Shown: piece after piece, positions 25,824-36,427 of the stretch
Layout of the letters: every line of letters begins with the position of its first letter
Numbering within the stretch: the stretch's first letter is position 1
Origin: Thalassotalea eurytherma
Lineage (GTDB): Bacteria > Pseudomonadota > Gammaproteobacteria > Enterobacterales > Alteromonadaceae
Assembly: GCF_030161415.1 (NCBI RefSeq)
Contig: NZ_BSSU01000005.1
Span: forward strand, 1 to 64,000
Length of the DNA: 64,000 nt
Reading direction: 5' to 3'
The notes under the pieces: generated by a model
Told to the model about the DNA's origin: nothing
Database searches by the model: none
Seen by the model: the letters and a program-made list of their open reading frames with translations, nothing else
Translations under genes and position numbers: made by a program

Positions 25824-27179
25824 ATGTTAGATATTACGTTTTTACAAAACAAGAACATTTTAATACTGGGAGCAGGTCTTTCAGGGATGTCTTGTGCGCG
25901 TTTTCTAGCATCGCATAATATCCATTTTGCATTAAATGATTCTCGCGAGAGTGCTGTTAACGAAGATGAATTTGCTAAAGATTTTCCTCTATCTACTTTA
26001 ACTACAGGTTCGTGGGATCAAACACTTATTTCCTCAGCCCAAATTATTTTAGTGTCTCCTGGTATTGATACGTCGATTGATGAGATTAGTCAGTATCTAT
26101 CGCCAAATGTTGAAATGTATGGCGACATTGAGCTGTACTATCGACTAACACAGACGCCAACGATTGCGGTAACTGGTTCAAATGGTAAATCTACTGTTGT
26201 TAGCTTAGTGGCTCATATTGGTAAGTCACTAGGCTTAAATGTTGAACTAGCAGGTAACATTGGTGTACCGCCATTAGATATTATTGAACAAGATTTAGAT
26301 ATGTTGGTGCTTGAACTTTCAAGCTTTCAATTAGAAACCTTGTCTAGTATGAACGCTGTCTCTGCGTCTCTATTGAATTTATGTGATGATCATTTAGATC
26401 GCCACAAAACGCTTGAGAACTACCAAGCAATTAAGCAGCGTATTTATCAACAAACACAATGTGCTGTTATAAACCGCGATGATAGTGCAAGCCATTATTC
26501 TGGCCAAACTAAACAGTTAGGCTTCACGGCTAATAAGCCTAAAGCCAATGAGTTTGGTATTTGCGACCATCAAAACACACCATATTTGATGCATGGTGAC
26601 ACGCCGTTAATTGCTATCGATGACCTGCCTTTATCGGGTAATCACAACGCTATTAATTGCCTGGCAGCTTTAGCGCTAGGTTATGCTGCGAATTGGCCAC
26701 TAGAAAAAATGGTTACCGCCTTAACAAGTTTTGAAGGTTTACCACATCGTTGCCAGCGTGTGCCTTCAAATGATGGCAAGACATGGATAAACGACTCTAA
26801 AGCGACGAATGTTGGTGCAACATTAGCCGCGATAACTGGTTTAGCTAGCCCAAATCGACGCTTGATTTTAATTGCTGGCGGGCAGGGTAAAGGTGCTGAT
26901 TTTTCACCTTTAACTAAGCAGCTAGAAGAAAATGTTGATAGTGCGATTTTATTTGGCGAAGACCAAACATTAATAAAAGCAGTTTGTCCTAAAACATTAG
27001 ATGTTCATCTAGTTAATGATTTAGGTGCTGCAACGACATTAGCTAATGAGCTAACTACCGACAATGATATCGTGCTGTTCTCACCTGCATGTGCGAGTTT
27101 CGATCAATTTAAAAGCTATATTGCGCGCGGTAACGCATTTATCAAACATGTTGAGGAGGTAAGCCAGTGCAAAGCTTAG
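25824..27179 (+). CDS. murD: UDP-MurNAc-L-Ala:D-Glu ligase MurD
   Basis: The 451-residue Mur ligase adds D-glutamate to UDP-MurNAc-L-alanine. The N-terminal UDP-binding domain begins with ILILGAGLSGMSCARFL, the ATP motif is AVTGSNGKSTVVSL, then LELSSFQLET, and the C-terminal domain has TWINDSKATNVGATLAA. It begins 12 bases after mraY and its last 13 bases overlap ftsW. Confidence 0.97.
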   Translation: MLDITFLQNKNILILGAGLSGMSCARFLASHNIHFALNDSRESAVNEDEFAKDFPLSTLTTGSWDQTLISSAQIILVSPGIDTSIDEISQYLSPNVEMYGDIELYYRLTQTPTIAVTGSNGKSTVVSLVAHIGKSLGLNVELAGNIGVPPLDIIEQDLDMLVLELSSFQLETLSSMNAVSASLLNLCDDHLDRHKTLENYQAIKQRIYQQTQCAVINRDDSASHYSGQTKQLGFTANKPKANEFGICDHQNTPYLMHGDTPLIAIDDLPLSGNHNAINCLAALALGYAANWPLEKMVTALTSFEGLPHRCQRVPSNDGKTWINDSKATNVGATLAAITGLASPNRRLILIAGGQGKGADFSPLTKQLEENVDSAILFGEDQTLIKAVCPKTLDVHLVNDLGAATTLANELTTDNDIVLFSPACASFDQFKSYIARGNAFIKHVEEVSQCKA

Positions 27180-28360
27180 TTCCTTCAATTAATATGCCCG
27201 CATTACCCAAATGGTTGGGCGAAAGTGCAAATACGGTGACGTTCGACCGTCAATATCTTTTGCTTGCGGTTGCTATGTATACCATTGGTTTGATTATGGT
27301 GGCGAGTTCATCAATGCCAGTGGCAGAAAGGTTATTCGACAATCCTTTTCACTTTGTGGTTAGGCATGGTGTTTATATTTGCTTAAGTATTTTTATTGGC
27401 GCATTAGCACTAATGGTCCCAATGTCAGAATGGCAAAAATACAGTGGCTATATGTTACTCGCTGCAATTGTATTATTGGTTGTCGTTTTGGTCGCAGGGC
27501 GCACTGTTAACGGTTCTCAACGCTGGATTGTTTTAGGGCCAATAACTATTCAAGCCGCGGAGCCGGCTAAACTCTTTTTCTTCGCTTATTTAGCCGCCTA
27601 TTTAGTGCGTCGCCGTGAAGAAGTGATGGAAAATATAAAGGGCTTTGCAAAGCCATTAATTGTATTCGGTCTACTTGCGTTTTTACTCCTGATGCAACCT
27701 GATTTAGGTACCGTCATTGTAATGTTTGTCACGACGTTTGGCTTATTGTTTTTGGCAGGCGCTAAGCTTTGGCAGTTTATTGCTATAGCGGCTGTTGGTG
27801 TAATGGCGATTACAGCACTCGCCGTTTTTGAAGAATATCGCTGGCGTCGTATCACAAGTTTTCTAGACCCATGGGCAGATCCCTTTGGCAGTGGTTATCA
27901 GCTTACTCAGTCGTTAATGGCTTATGGGCGCGGTGAATTAACCGGTCAAGGCTTAGGTAATAGTATTCAAAAACTTGAATACTTGCCGGAAGCTCATACT
28001 GACTTTGTCATGGCGGTGTTAGCTGAAGAATTTGGTTTTATTGGTGTAGCAATCGTCTTGTTTTTAAGTTTGTGGCTGGTATTTAAAGCGCTATACCTTG
28101 GGCGTAAAGCGATTAGCAAAGAAAAATATTTTGAAGGTTTTTTTGCCTTCTCTATCGGTATTTGGATGAGTTTCCAAACAGCCGTTAATATTGGTGCGAG
28201 CGCTGGCATCGTGCCAACGAAAGGGTTAACAATGCCGCTTATTAGTTATGGCGGTAGTTCGATGATCATTATGACATTAGCCTTTGTTGTGCTGATACGC
28301 ATTGATCATGAAATTAGGTTGCAGAGCATTCAAGCAACAAGTAAAGGAGGGCGTAAGTAG
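27167..28360 (+). CDS. ftsW: Septal peptidoglycan glycosyltransferase FtsW
   Basis: The 397-residue SEDS-family membrane protein has ten predicted helices. Typical segments are GRTVNGSQRWIVLGP, FLLLMQPDLGTV, the RRITSFLDPWADP loop, GNSIQKLEYLPEAHTDFV and LPLISYGGSSM-like (MPLISYGGSSMI). It polymerises septal glycan from lipid II in partnership with FtsI. It starts with GTG inside the end of murD, preceded by GAGGAGGT, and shares its last base with the start of murG. Confidence 0.97.
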   Translation: MQSLVPSINMPALPKWLGESANTVTFDRQYLLLAVAMYTIGLIMVASSSMPVAERLFDNPFHFVVRHGVYICLSIFIGALALMVPMSEWQKYSGYMLLAAIVLLVVVLVAGRTVNGSQRWIVLGPITIQAAEPAKLFFFAYLAAYLVRRREEVMENIKGFAKPLIVFGLLAFLLLMQPDLGTVIVMFVTTFGLLFLAGAKLWQFIAIAAVGVMAITALAVFEEYRWRRITSFLDPWADPFGSGYQLTQSLMAYGRGELTGQGLGNSIQKLEYLPEAHTDFVMAVLAEEFGFIGVAIVLFLSLWLVFKALYLGRKAISKEKYFEGFFAFSIGIWMSFQTAVNIGASAGIVPTKGLTMPLISYGGSSMIIMTLAFVVLIRIDHEIRLQSIQATSKGGRK

Positions 28361-29445
28361 TGGCAAAACGTCCTACGATTTTAATCATGGCAGGTGGTAC
28401 CGGTGGTCATATTTTCCCTGGTATTGCTGTCGCACAGTTATTGGAAGCAAAAGGCTGGCATGTTCACTGGTTAGGAACATCTGATCGCATGGAGGCGCAA
28501 ATTGTGCCTCAACATGGCTATGATATTTCATTTATTAATATTGCAGGAATTCGTAATAAACGATTCATTGAATTACTAAAAGCGCCATTCAAAATAATGC
28601 AGTCGGTTATTCAATCATGCAAAGTGATCTCAAGCGTAAAACCAGATGTGGTTTTGGGCATGGGGGGCTACGCGAGTGCACCAGGTGGTGTTGCTGCGTG
28701 GCTAATGAGTAAGCCATTGGTATTGCATGAGCAAAACGCGGTTGCCGGTATGACGAATCGCTATTTGGCAAAAATTGCATCAAAGGTGTTAGCGGCTTTT
28801 CCTGGTGCATTTGCTCACAGTAAAAAAGCAATGATTGTTGGGAATCCGCTAAGAAAAGACATCGTTGACTTGGTGCCAAGTATTCCAGAGCAGGCAAGCG
28901 AAACTAAAAAGGTGTTAGTTGTTGGTGGCAGTTTAGGTGCAAAAATTCTCAATGACACTGTGCCACAGTCGCTTACTCAGATAAAAGTGCAAAATATCAA
29001 AGTATGGCATCAAAGTGGTAAAGGACATTTGTCATCGGTGCAAACCGCCTATGCCAATAGTGGTTTAGATCAAGACAACATTAAAGTGACTGAGTTTATT
29101 GATGATATGGCAGCGGCATACCAGTGGGCTGATGTTGTTATATGCCGTGCAGGCGCACTTACGGTGTCAGAGCTTGCAATGGCAGCAACACCAGCGATTT
29201 TCGTGCCTTTACCGCATGCGGTCGATGATCATCAAACAAAAAATGCGATGTACTTAGTTGATCGCGGGGCAGCAAAATTGTTGCCACAAAAAGACTTAAC
29301 AAGTACGCAGTTAGCGCAAATGTTAAATAGTTTATTTATCTCCGACAAAGTCGTTGAAAGCATGTCGAAAGCGGCGCATGATGCCGCCCATGCAGATGCG
29401 ACAATTCGTGTTGCTGATATTTGCGCAGGATTTTATAAAGAATGA
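28360..29445 (+). CDS. murG: Lipid II synthase MurG
   Basis: The 361-residue GT28 glycosyltransferase adds GlcNAc to lipid I at the inner face of the membrane. The glycine-rich N-terminal loop [12 protein letters not shown] and the [12 protein letters not shown] segment, then [23 protein letters not shown] and the donor-binding [13 protein letters not shown] region are diagnostic. It begins with GTG overlapping the ftsW stop by one base and overlaps murC by four bases. Confidence 0.98.
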   Translation: MAKRPTILIMAGGTGGHIFPGIAVAQLLEAKGWHVHWLGTSDRMEAQIVPQHGYDISFINIAGIRNKRFIELLKAPFKIMQSVIQSCKVISSVKPDVVLGMGGYASAPGGVAAWLMSKPLVLHEQNAVAGMTNRYLAKIASKVLAAFPGAFAHSKKAMIVGNPLRKDIVDLVPSIPEQASETKKVLVVGGSLGAKILNDTVPQSLTQIKVQNIKVWHQSGKGHLSSVQTAYANSGLDQDNIKVTEFIDDMAAAYQWADVVICRAGALTVSELAMAATPAIFVPLPHAVDDHQTKNAMYLVDRGAAKLLPQKDLTSTQLAQMLNSLFISDKVVESMSKAAHDAAHADATIRVADICAGFYKE

Positions 29446-30893
29446 GTACACAAATGAATAAAAACGCACCAATTAAAGTACCTGAAATGCGTCGAGTAAA
29501 GCGCATTCACTTTGTTGGTATTGGTGGTGCTGGTATGGGCGGTATTGCTGAAGTTTTACTAAATGAAGGCTACCAAATATCGGGCTCTGATATTGCTCGC
29601 AATGCGGTAGTTGAACGTCTAACAAAACTTGGTGCTCATATCGATATTGGCCACCATGAAAGTAATGTCGATCTGGCAAGTGTTGTTGTGGTTTCAACGG
29701 CAATTGATACAACCAACCCTGAAATTATTGCCGCGCAAGAAAAGCGCATTCCGATAGTTCGTCGTGCTGAAATGTTAGCGGAATTAATGCGATTTCGTCA
29801 TGGGGTAGCTATCGCAGGTACCCATGGTAAAACAACCACGACAAGTTTAACGGCAAGCATTTTTGCTCAGGCCAAGTTAGATCCTACGTTCGTTATTGGT
29901 GGCTTATTAAATAGTGCGGGTACCAATGCACGTTTAGGTACGAGCAGGTACTTAATTGCTGAAGCTGATGAGAGCGATGCGTCGTTTTTACATCTTCAGC
30001 CTATGGTTGCAGTCGTCACTAATATTGATGAAGACCATATGGAAACCTATCAAGGTGATTTTGAGAAGCTAAAAGACACCTATATCGAGTTTTTACATAA
30101 CTTGCCGTTTTATGGTTTGGCGGTTGTTTGTATTGATAACCCAGTCGTGCGTGAATTGTTGCCACGTATTAGTCGTCAGGTCATTACTTATGGCTTTAGT
30201 GAAGATGCTGATGTACAGGCGTTTAACTACCAGCAATCAGCAGATGTCAGCACATTTGAAGTTGCACGTATTGGCAAACCAAACTTAACAGTGTCACTAA
30301 ATTTGCCAGGCAAACACAACGTGGCGAATGCACTAGCGAGTATTGCTGTCGCAACCGATGAAGGTGTTGACGACGAGTCAATCGTTTCAGCACTGTCGAA
30401 ATTTGAAGGTATTGGTCGACGATTCGAGCATCTTGCTCAGTTAAAAACAAACGTGGGTGAGATCACACTAATTGACGACTATGGCCACCACCCTAAAGAA
30501 GTGGAAGCGACAATAGATGCAATGCGCAAAGGTTGGCCAGAAAAACGTTTAACCATGATTTTCCAACCACATAGATATTCTCGTACTCGAGATCTGTATG
30601 AAGAGTTTGTCGAAGTACTGTCAAAAGTCGATGGATTATTATTGCTCGATGTTTATAGCGCGGGAGAAACAACAATCGCTGGCGCAGATAGTAAGTCTTT
30701 GGCGCGCAGTATTCGTCAACGTGGTCAAGTAGAGCCTATCTACGTCTCAGATATTAATGACCTTGCTGAGCTGCTTGATAATCAGCTAACAGCGGACGAT
30801 ATGGTTATAACGCAGGGCGCTGGCAATATCGGTGTGGTAGCACGTAATTTAATTAAAGATGAGCGTTTTAACCTTAAGGAGCAGCATGACTAA
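29442..30893 (+). CDS. murC: UDP-MurNAc:L-alanine ligase MurC
   Basis: The 483-residue Mur ligase adds L-alanine to UDP-MurNAc. It has the dinucleotide-like N-terminal [20 protein letters not shown] motif [29 protein letters not shown] and [12 protein letters not shown], and [15 protein letters not shown] in the C-terminal domain. Its last eight bases overlap the start of ddl. Confidence 0.98.
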   Translation: MSTQMNKNAPIKVPEMRRVKRIHFVGIGGAGMGGIAEVLLNEGYQISGSDIARNAVVERLTKLGAHIDIGHHESNVDLASVVVVSTAIDTTNPEIIAAQEKRIPIVRRAEMLAELMRFRHGVAIAGTHGKTTTTSLTASIFAQAKLDPTFVIGGLLNSAGTNARLGTSRYLIAEADESDASFLHLQPMVAVVTNIDEDHMETYQGDFEKLKDTYIEFLHNLPFYGLAVVCIDNPVVRELLPRISRQVITYGFSEDADVQAFNYQQSADVSTFEVARIGKPNLTVSLNLPGKHNVANALASIAVATDEGVDDESIVSALSKFEGIGRRFEHLAQLKTNVGEITLIDDYGHHPKEVEATIDAMRKGWPEKRLTMIFQPHRYSRTRDLYEEFVEVLSKVDGLLLLDVYSAGETTIAGADSKSLARSIRQRGQVEPIYVSDINDLAELLDNQLTADDMVITQGAGNIGVVARNLIKDERFNLKEQHD

Positions 30894-31812
30894 TTTATTA
30901 GCGCAAAAGCTAGCTGTTCTTTATGGCGGTAATTCGGCTGAGCGTGATGTCTCTTTAGCATCAGGTAAAGCGGTAGCAGCAGGATTAGAAAAAGCAGGTT
31001 TTACTGACGTAGTACTTATTGATACCAAAGACTTCGATTTACATAAGCTTGTTGAAATGAATGTCACTCGCGTGTTTATCGCGTTACATGGCCGAGGTGG
31101 TGAAGATGGTAGCTTACAAGGAGCTCTTGAGTTCTTAGGTGTACCATACACAGGTTCAGGTGTACTGGGCTCTGCCTTAGCGATGGATAAAATTAAAACG
31201 AAGCAAATTTTGCAAGCGGTTAACTTACCAACCGCGCCGTTTGCCATCGTTAATAAAGCCGAGTTTAGCGAAGAAAATGCCCCGGCTATTCTTGATGAGC
31301 TTGGTGGCAAAGCAATGGTAAAACCAGCATGTGAAGGTTCAAGTATCGGTATGTCTATCGCACATACTAGCGACGCACTCAATCATGCATTAACCAATGC
31401 CTTTGACTTTGATGATGATGTATTGGTTGAGGCGTGGATAGACGGCTTAGAATACACCGTTGCTATCTTAGGTGATGACGCATTGCCTGCGATTCATATG
31501 CAAACACCAAACGAATTTTACGATTATCAGGCGAAATACCAATCAACAGCAACGCAATATCATTGTCCTGCAGGACTCACAGATGAAGATGAACAGGATT
31601 TGCGAAACCTAGCGGTTAAAGCGTTTAAAGCGGTTGGCACGAAAGGTTGGGGCCGCGTAGATTTCATGCGCGACAACCAAGACCAATGGCAAATATTAGA
31701 AATTAATACGGTACCAGGAATGACAGAAACTTCATTGGTACCTAAGGCGGCTAAAGTACAAGGTTTAGATTTTAGTCAGTTAGTTAAACGTATAGTTGAG
31801 TTGAGCGTGTAA
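30886..31812 (+). CDS. ddlB: D-alanine--D-alanine ligase
   Basis: The 308-residue ATP-grasp ligase makes D-Ala-D-Ala for MurF. Motifs visible are [58 protein letters not shown] and [16 protein letters not shown]. The frame is open to 30859, but the ATG at 30886 follows AAGGAG and begins the conserved sequence ([15 protein letters not shown]). It overlaps murC and abuts ftsQ. Confidence 0.97.
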   Translation: MTNLLAQKLAVLYGGNSAERDVSLASGKAVAAGLEKAGFTDVVLIDTKDFDLHKLVEMNVTRVFIALHGRGGEDGSLQGALEFLGVPYTGSGVLGSALAMDKIKTKQILQAVNLPTAPFAIVNKAEFSEENAPAILDELGGKAMVKPACEGSSIGMSIAHTSDALNHALTNAFDFDDDVLVEAWIDGLEYTVAILGDDALPAIHMQTPNEFYDYQAKYQSTATQYHCPAGLTDEDEQDLRNLAVKAFKAVGTKGWGRVDFMRDNQDQWQILEINTVPGMTETSLVPKAAKVQGLDFSQLVKRIVELSV

Positions 31813-32580
31813 GTGGCATCAACAGCTAATGAATCGCAACAAACCGTACACTGGTCGTTTTGGCTAGGACTCGGTTTTTTCATTGCTGTCATTATTGGTT
31901 TAGTGAGTTTTAGTACTTACTTTTTCAATGAAATGTCTAAAGATGAAAAAGTGCCAGTAACAAGCATTACGGTCAAAGGTGAGATGCCATACACCCGTAA
32001 TGCAGATATAGAACAGGCACTCGATACGATAAATTTAAGTAACTTTATTCAACTTGATGTTAATGAAGTTCAAACGCTGATAGCGAAGTTACCCTGGGTA
32101 TATTCAGTGTCAGTGCGAAAGCAATGGCCAAATGCGTTAAACATCTATGTGGTTGATCAAACGCCAGTCGCGTTATGGAACGCAGACTTTTTAATCAACC
32201 AGTATGGTCAAGCCTTTCAAGCGGATAGCGATAGGCTAAATCATAAGCTACCTGCGTTTTTTGGTCCAGAAGGTAGTGAGCATACAGCATTAGCTAACTA
32301 TAGAAATTTTAATAAGTTACTGGCATTTAGTGACTTAGCGATTGATGAATTAGTGCTAACAGAGCGCTTTTCATGGCAGTTGACGTTAAATGATGGCATT
32401 AGCTTGAATTTAGGGCGTGAAAATAGAATTGAACGAATTCAGCGTTTTGTTGATGTTTATCCTCAAATTATTGAGCAAAAACAAGAAAATCAACAAGTCG
32501 ATTATGTAGATTTAAGGTATGACACAGGACTAGCTGTCGGCTACAAAACTGTGCTTGATAAAAATAAACAAAGAGCTTAA
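31813..32580 (+). CDS. ftsQ: Cell division protein FtsQ
   Basis: The 255-residue bitopic protein has one transmembrane helix (about residues 15-38), a periplasmic POTRA domain (VPVTSITVKGEMPYTRNADI) and the FtsQ beta domain with LPWVYSVSVRKQWPNALNIYV (in parts: PWVYSVSVRKQWP). It links FtsL/FtsB to the divisome. It begins with GTG immediately after the ddl stop and ends three bases before ftsA. Confidence 0.95.
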   Translation: MASTANESQQTVHWSFWLGLGFFIAVIIGLVSFSTYFFNEMSKDEKVPVTSITVKGEMPYTRNADIEQALDTINLSNFIQLDVNEVQTLIAKLPWVYSVSVRKQWPNALNIYVVDQTPVALWNADFLINQYGQAFQADSDRLNHKLPAFFGPEGSEHTALANYRNFNKLLAFSDLAIDELVLTERFSWQLTLNDGISLNLGRENRIERIQRFVDVYPQIIEQKQENQQVDYVDLRYDTGLAVGYKTVLDKNKQRA

Positions 32581-32583
32581 CAA

Positions 32584-33819
32584 ATGGCAAAAGTAACAGA
32601 AAGAAATTTGGTTGTAGGTCTAGATATAGGCACCTCAAAAATTTCTGTCGCGGTAGGTGAAATTACTCCAGACAACAAGCTAAGCATTGTTGGTGTTGGT
32701 AACCAGCCGTCACGTGGTATGGATAAGGGTGGTGTTAACGACTTAAATCTCGTTATTCAGTCAATTAAGCGCGCGATTAATGAGGCAGAGCTAATGGCAG
32801 ATTGCCGAATTAGTTCTGTTTATCTAGGAATTTCTGGTAAACACATTAGTTGTCAAAACGAAAACGGCATGGTGCCTATTAATGACAAAGAAGTCATACA
32901 GGAAGACGTTGACAACGTGATTCATACTGCTCGTTCAGTGCCAATTTCAGCTGAACGACGTTTGTTACATGTGTTACCGCAAGAATACACAATAGATTGC
33001 CAAGATGGGATAAAAAGCCCAATTGGTATGTCTGGTGTTCGAATGGAAGCAAAGGTTCATATTATTACCTGTGCGAATGATATGGCAAAAAATTTAGTTA
33101 AGTGTGTTGAGCGTTGTGAGTTAAACGTTGACCAGTTAATTTTCTCGGCGTTAGCGTCAAGCTACGCCGTCGTCACGGATGATGAAAAAGAGTTAGGTAT
33201 CTGCGTTGTTGATATTGGTGCAGGTACTATGGATATTTCTGTATTTACCGGTGGAGCTTTGCGTCACACCGCGGTAATTCCTGTTGCTGGAAACCAAGTG
33301 ACTAGCGACATTGCAAAAATATTTAGAACACCGTTAAGTCATGCTGAAGATATTAAAGTGCAGTACGCCTGTGCGTTAAGAAACTTGGTCTCTATGGAAG
33401 AGAATATTGAAGTGCCGAGTGTAGGTGGTAGACCTGCACGATCTATGTCACGTCATACACTCGCTGAAGTTGTAGAGCCTCGTTATCAAGAGCTATTTGA
33501 GCTTATTCACGAAGAGTTACGTGAAGCAGGTCTTGAAGAGCAAATTGCAGCAGGTTTTGTATTAACGGGTGGCGCAGCAAAAATGCAAGGCGTTATTGAG
33601 TTTGCAGAAGAAATTTTCCAAATGCCTGTTCGTTTAGCTCAACCGTATGAAGTGGTTGGTTTAAAAGAATATGTTAACGATCCAACATACTCAACGGTTG
33701 TTGGTTTATTGCATTACGGCGTATTAGCTGCAGAGCAGGAAAATAAAGAAGACAAGCGTTCTGACGGGGTGACAGGGTTGTGGTCACGCCTGACCGCCTG
33801 GTTTAAAGGCGAATTTTAA
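32584..33819 (+). CDS. ftsA: Cell division protein FtsA
   Basis: The 411-residue actin-like ATPase tethers FtsZ to the membrane. The phosphate-1 motif (VVGLDIGTSKISVAVGE), phosphate-2 motif (CVVDIGAGTMDISVF) and adenosine motif (FVLTGGAAKMQGV) are visible, and the C-terminal amphipathic helix (LWSRLTAWFKGEF) is the membrane anchor. It starts three bases after ftsQ. Unlike the usual short ftsA-ftsZ gap, 336 bases containing a MITE-like repeat follow. Confidence 0.97.
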   Translation: MAKVTERNLVVGLDIGTSKISVAVGEITPDNKLSIVGVGNQPSRGMDKGGVNDLNLVIQSIKRAINEAELMADCRISSVYLGISGKHISCQNENGMVPINDKEVIQEDVDNVIHTARSVPISAERRLLHVLPQEYTIDCQDGIKSPIGMSGVRMEAKVHIITCANDMAKNLVKCVERCELNVDQLIFSALASSYAVVTDDEKELGICVVDIGAGTMDISVFTGGALRHTAVIPVAGNQVTSDIAKIFRTPLSHAEDIKVQYACALRNLVSMEENIEVPSVGGRPARSMSRHTLAEVVEPRYQELFELIHEELREAGLEEQIAAGFVLTGGAAKMQGVIEFAEEIFQMPVRLAQPYEVVGLKEYVNDPTYSTVVGLLHYGVLAAEQENKEDKRSDGVTGLWSRLTAWFKGEF

Positions 33820-33827
33820 AAGCACTG

Positions 33828-34093
33828 ATACCAAGTGAAACAATGATTTGCTCTCTCAGCGAGAATTAAAAGGATTAGAAACAAGGCGCTGAATGAAAAG
33901 AATGGTTATCCCATTGTTGAGTTCAGCAACGCAGCATATAAGCCTTTTAAACTCGCCCCTCGGGAGCTTGTCAGAGGCAAGATAACTACGGCAGGTTTAC
34001 TCAATGTAGGATAACTATATTGTCACAAATCTTTCTTGTTCTCTCACCTCTGACATAGCTCTGAGATGACTTAAGCATTATTTCAATTGGTAT
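33828..34093. repeat. 266-bp MITE-like element with terminal inverted repeats
   Basis: The left end ATACCAAGTGAAACAATG (33828-33845) and the reverse complement of the right end ATACCAATTGAAATAATG (34076-34093) match at 16 of 18 positions. The interior has no coding capacity and contains internal partial repeats such as AGGATTAGAAACAAGGCGC and a reverse-oriented AAGGCTTATATGCTGCG counterpart. The size, ends and lack of a transposase fit a non-autonomous miniature inverted-repeat element; the style is one I recall from Colwellia-type genomes. It fills almost the whole ftsA-ftsZ gap. No target-site duplication is clear. Confidence 0.7.
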
Positions 34094-34155
34094 ACGGCGC
34101 ATAAAAATAATTTTGATTTTGGTAGAAACGTTGTAAAAAACGGAGAGAGTAAAAT

Positions 34156-35325
34156 ATGTTTGAATTAATGGAAGAACATAACGAAGAAGCAGTCATAAAA
34201 GTCATCGGTGTTGGTGGAGGCGGCGGTAACGCTGTTGAACACATGGTAAGCCAAACCATCGAAGGCGTAGAATTTATTACTGCAAATACAGATTCACAGG
34301 CGCTGAGAAATTCTTCGGCTAATGTGACTTTACAAATGGGTAGCGATGTAACTAAAGGTTTAGGTGCTGGTGCTAACCCTGAAATTGGTCGTCGTGCTGC
34401 AGAAGAAGACCGTGAAACGATTAAGCAAACGCTTGAAGGTGCCGATATGATCTTTATCGCTGCTGGTATGGGCGGTGGTACAGGTACTGGTGCAGCGCCT
34501 GTTGTCGCTGAAGTAGCAAAAGAAATGGGAATTTTAACAGTGGCTGTTGTCACTAAACCATTCCCATTTGAAGGCAAAAAGCGTATGAATTACGCTGACC
34601 AAGGTATTGAGTTTTTAGCTAAAAATGTTGATTCATTGATCACTATCCCGAATGAAAAACTATTAAAGGTTTTAGGGCCAGGAACTTCATTGCTTGATGC
34701 GTTTAAAGCGGCAAATAATGTTTTATTAGGTGCTGTACAAGGTATTGCTGAGCTAATTACTCGCCCAGGATTGATCAATGTTGACTTTGCTGACGTAAGA
34801 ACAGTTATGTCAGAAATGGGCACTGCAATGATGGGCTCTGGTATTGCTTCAGGTGAAGACCGTGCAGAAGAAGCAGCTGAAGCGGCGATTTCTAGTCCGT
34901 TACTTGAAGATGTCGACTTAGCTGGCGCACGTGGTATCTTAGTAAATATTACTGCCGGTATGGATATCTCAATTGATGAGTTTGAAACCGTTGGTAATGC
35001 AGTTAAAGCATTTGCTTCTGAAAATGCAACCGTAGTTGTTGGTGCTGTAATTGACCCAGAAATGAGTGAAGAACTTCGTGTAACAGTTGTTGCAACAGGT
35101 ATTGGCGCTGAGCGCAAGCCAGATATTACGTTAGTTAATCCGGCACCGGCAGTAGAGCAAGCAGCTGTGGGTAGTGACTTTGTGCCAAACGCACAACCTG
35201 AACCTGCATCTGCTCCAGTAACAATGGCAGACCAAAACGCACAAGCACAACCGCAAAAAGTAGCGTCAGCAGACTTGGATAACTATTTAGATATCCCTGC
35301 ATTTTTGCGTAAGCAAGCAGACTAA
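34156..35325 (+). CDS. ftsZ: Cell division GTPase FtsZ
   Basis: The 389-residue tubulin homologue forms the Z ring. It has [13 protein letters not shown], the GTP-binding signature [16 protein letters not shown], the T7 synergy loop [11 protein letters not shown], a variable Pro/Ala/Gln-rich linker (about residues 325-370) and the conserved C-terminal peptide [15 protein letters not shown] that binds FtsA and ZipA. A GGAGAGAG ribosome site lies before the ATG. The 5' leader is mostly the MITE, which may carry or displace the ftsZ promoters that normally lie within ftsQ-ftsA. Confidence 0.98.
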   Translation: MFELMEEHNEEAVIKVIGVGGGGGNAVEHMVSQTIEGVEFITANTDSQALRNSSANVTLQMGSDVTKGLGAGANPEIGRRAAEEDRETIKQTLEGADMIFIAAGMGGGTGTGAAPVVAEVAKEMGILTVAVVTKPFPFEGKKRMNYADQGIEFLAKNVDSLITIPNEKLLKVLGPGTSLLDAFKAANNVLLGAVQGIAELITRPGLINVDFADVRTVMSEMGTAMMGSGIASGEDRAEEAAEAAISSPLLEDVDLAGARGILVNITAGMDISIDEFETVGNAVKAFASENATVVVGAVIDPEMSEELRVTVVATGIGAERKPDITLVNPAPAVEQAAVGSDFVPNAQPEPASAPVTMADQNAQAQPQKVASADLDNYLDIPAFLRKQAD

Positions 35326-35347
35326 AGGTCTAAAAATCGGTGATCTT

Positions 35348-35376
35348 TTGATCTTACTGGTTGGATCTGTTATATT
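35348..35376 (+). promoter_or_regulatory. Sigma70-type promoter of lpxC with 5' hairpin
   Basis: TTGATC at 35348-35353 and TATATT at 35371-35376 are separated by exactly 17 bases. A short GC stem, CCCGC…GCGGG at 35382-35400, begins about where transcription should start, so the lpxC mRNA would have a 5'-end hairpin. Confidence 0.7.
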
Positions 35377-35451
35377 GTGCGCCCGCTGAATTTTGGCGGG
35401 AATGTTGCTTTGCAATTTTGTAAAGTTAACTTGAAAGCAAAAAGGTAACAC

Positions 35452-36369
35452 ATGACTAAACAACGTACTTTAAAAGATAGCGTTTCAGCAATCGGCGTAG
35501 GGTTACATAAAGGCGAGAAGGTGCAGATCACTCTCCGTCCAGCTCCTGCAAATACAGGTATTGTATTCCGCCGTGTTGATCTTGATCCTGTTGTTGATAT
35601 TAAAGCCACCCCAGAAGCTGTGGGTGAGACGACGTTGTGTACCTGTTTAGTTAATGAAGAAGGTGTTCAGATTTCTACCGTTGAACATTTGCTTGCCGCT
35701 GTTTCAGCTATGGGTCTAGACAACTTAGTTGTTGATGTAGATTCACCTGAAATCCCAATTATGGATGGCAGCTCGTTACCTTTTGTATACTTGATTCAAT
35801 CAGTAGGTATTGAAACGTTAAATGCGCCGAAGCGCTATTTGAAAATCACAAAGCCAATTCGTGTTGAAGAAGGCGATAAATGGGCTGAGTTAACACCTTA
35901 TGAAGGTTTTAAAGTTAATTTTGCCATTGATTTCGACCATCCGGTGATTTCAAATACCTGTCAGACGATGACGATGGATTTATCGAGCTGTTCATTCGTG
36001 AAAGAGATTTCTCGTGCGAGAACGTTTGGCTTTATGAAAGATATTGAGTTTTTACGCTCTCACAATTTAGCATTGGGTGGTAGTTTAGAAAATGCGATTG
36101 TGCTTGACGAATACCGAATGCTCAACCCTGATGAACTGCGTTACGACGACGAGTTTGTAAAGCATAAGATACTTGATGCTATTGGTGATTTGTACATGGG
36201 TGGCGTAAGTATTTTAGGCCAGCTAAATGCGTTTAAATCAGGCCATGCGTTAAACAATATTTTATTGCGTGAAGTTTTTAAACAAACGGACGCGTGGGAA
36301 TGGGTGACATATGAAGAAGATGCACCATCTCCGATAGCATACCAAGAAATAAATCCTTCTGTTATTTAA
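35452..36369 (+). CDS. lpxC: UDP-3-O-acyl-GlcNAc deacetylase LpxC
   Basis: The 305-residue zinc amidase catalyses the first committed step of lipid A synthesis. The zinc ligands H79 ([10 protein letters not shown]), H238 and D242 ([12 protein letters not shown]) and the catalytic H265 (FKSGHALNN) are all in the same positions as in E. coli LpxC, and the length is the same. It follows ftsZ by 126 bases with its own promoter, and a terminator ends it. In E. coli FtsH controls the level of LpxC through its C-terminal tail; whether this tail (…PSVI) is recognised cannot be read. Confidence 0.98.
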   Translation: MTKQRTLKDSVSAIGVGLHKGEKVQITLRPAPANTGIVFRRVDLDPVVDIKATPEAVGETTLCTCLVNEEGVQISTVEHLLAAVSAMGLDNLVVDVDSPEIPIMDGSSLPFVYLIQSVGIETLNAPKRYLKITKPIRVEEGDKWAELTPYEGFKVNFAIDFDHPVISNTCQTMTMDLSSCSFVKEISRARTFGFMKDIEFLRSHNLALGGSLENAIVLDEYRMLNPDELRYDDEFVKHKILDAIGDLYMGGVSILGQLNAFKSGHALNNILLREVFKQTDAWEWVTYEEDAPSPIAYQEINPSVI

Positions 36370-36381
36370 CAAGGATGTATG

Positions 36382-36409
36382 AAAAAAACCGCTGAAAGGC
36401 GGTTTTTTA
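36382..36409. terminator. Rho-independent terminator after lpxC
   Basis: AAAAAACCGC-TGAAAG-GCGGTTTTTT has A- and T-runs on both sides and can serve lpxC and the convergent dciA gene. Confidence 0.85.
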
Positions 36410-36427
36410 GTTTCTGAAGCTTAAGGT

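Noticed and set aside
34083-35117. Long open frames on the minus strand across ftsZ
   Set aside because: These are antisense shadows of ftsZ with low-complexity Ser/Pro/Ala products and no ribosome sites; the forward FtsZ frame has all diagnostic motifs.
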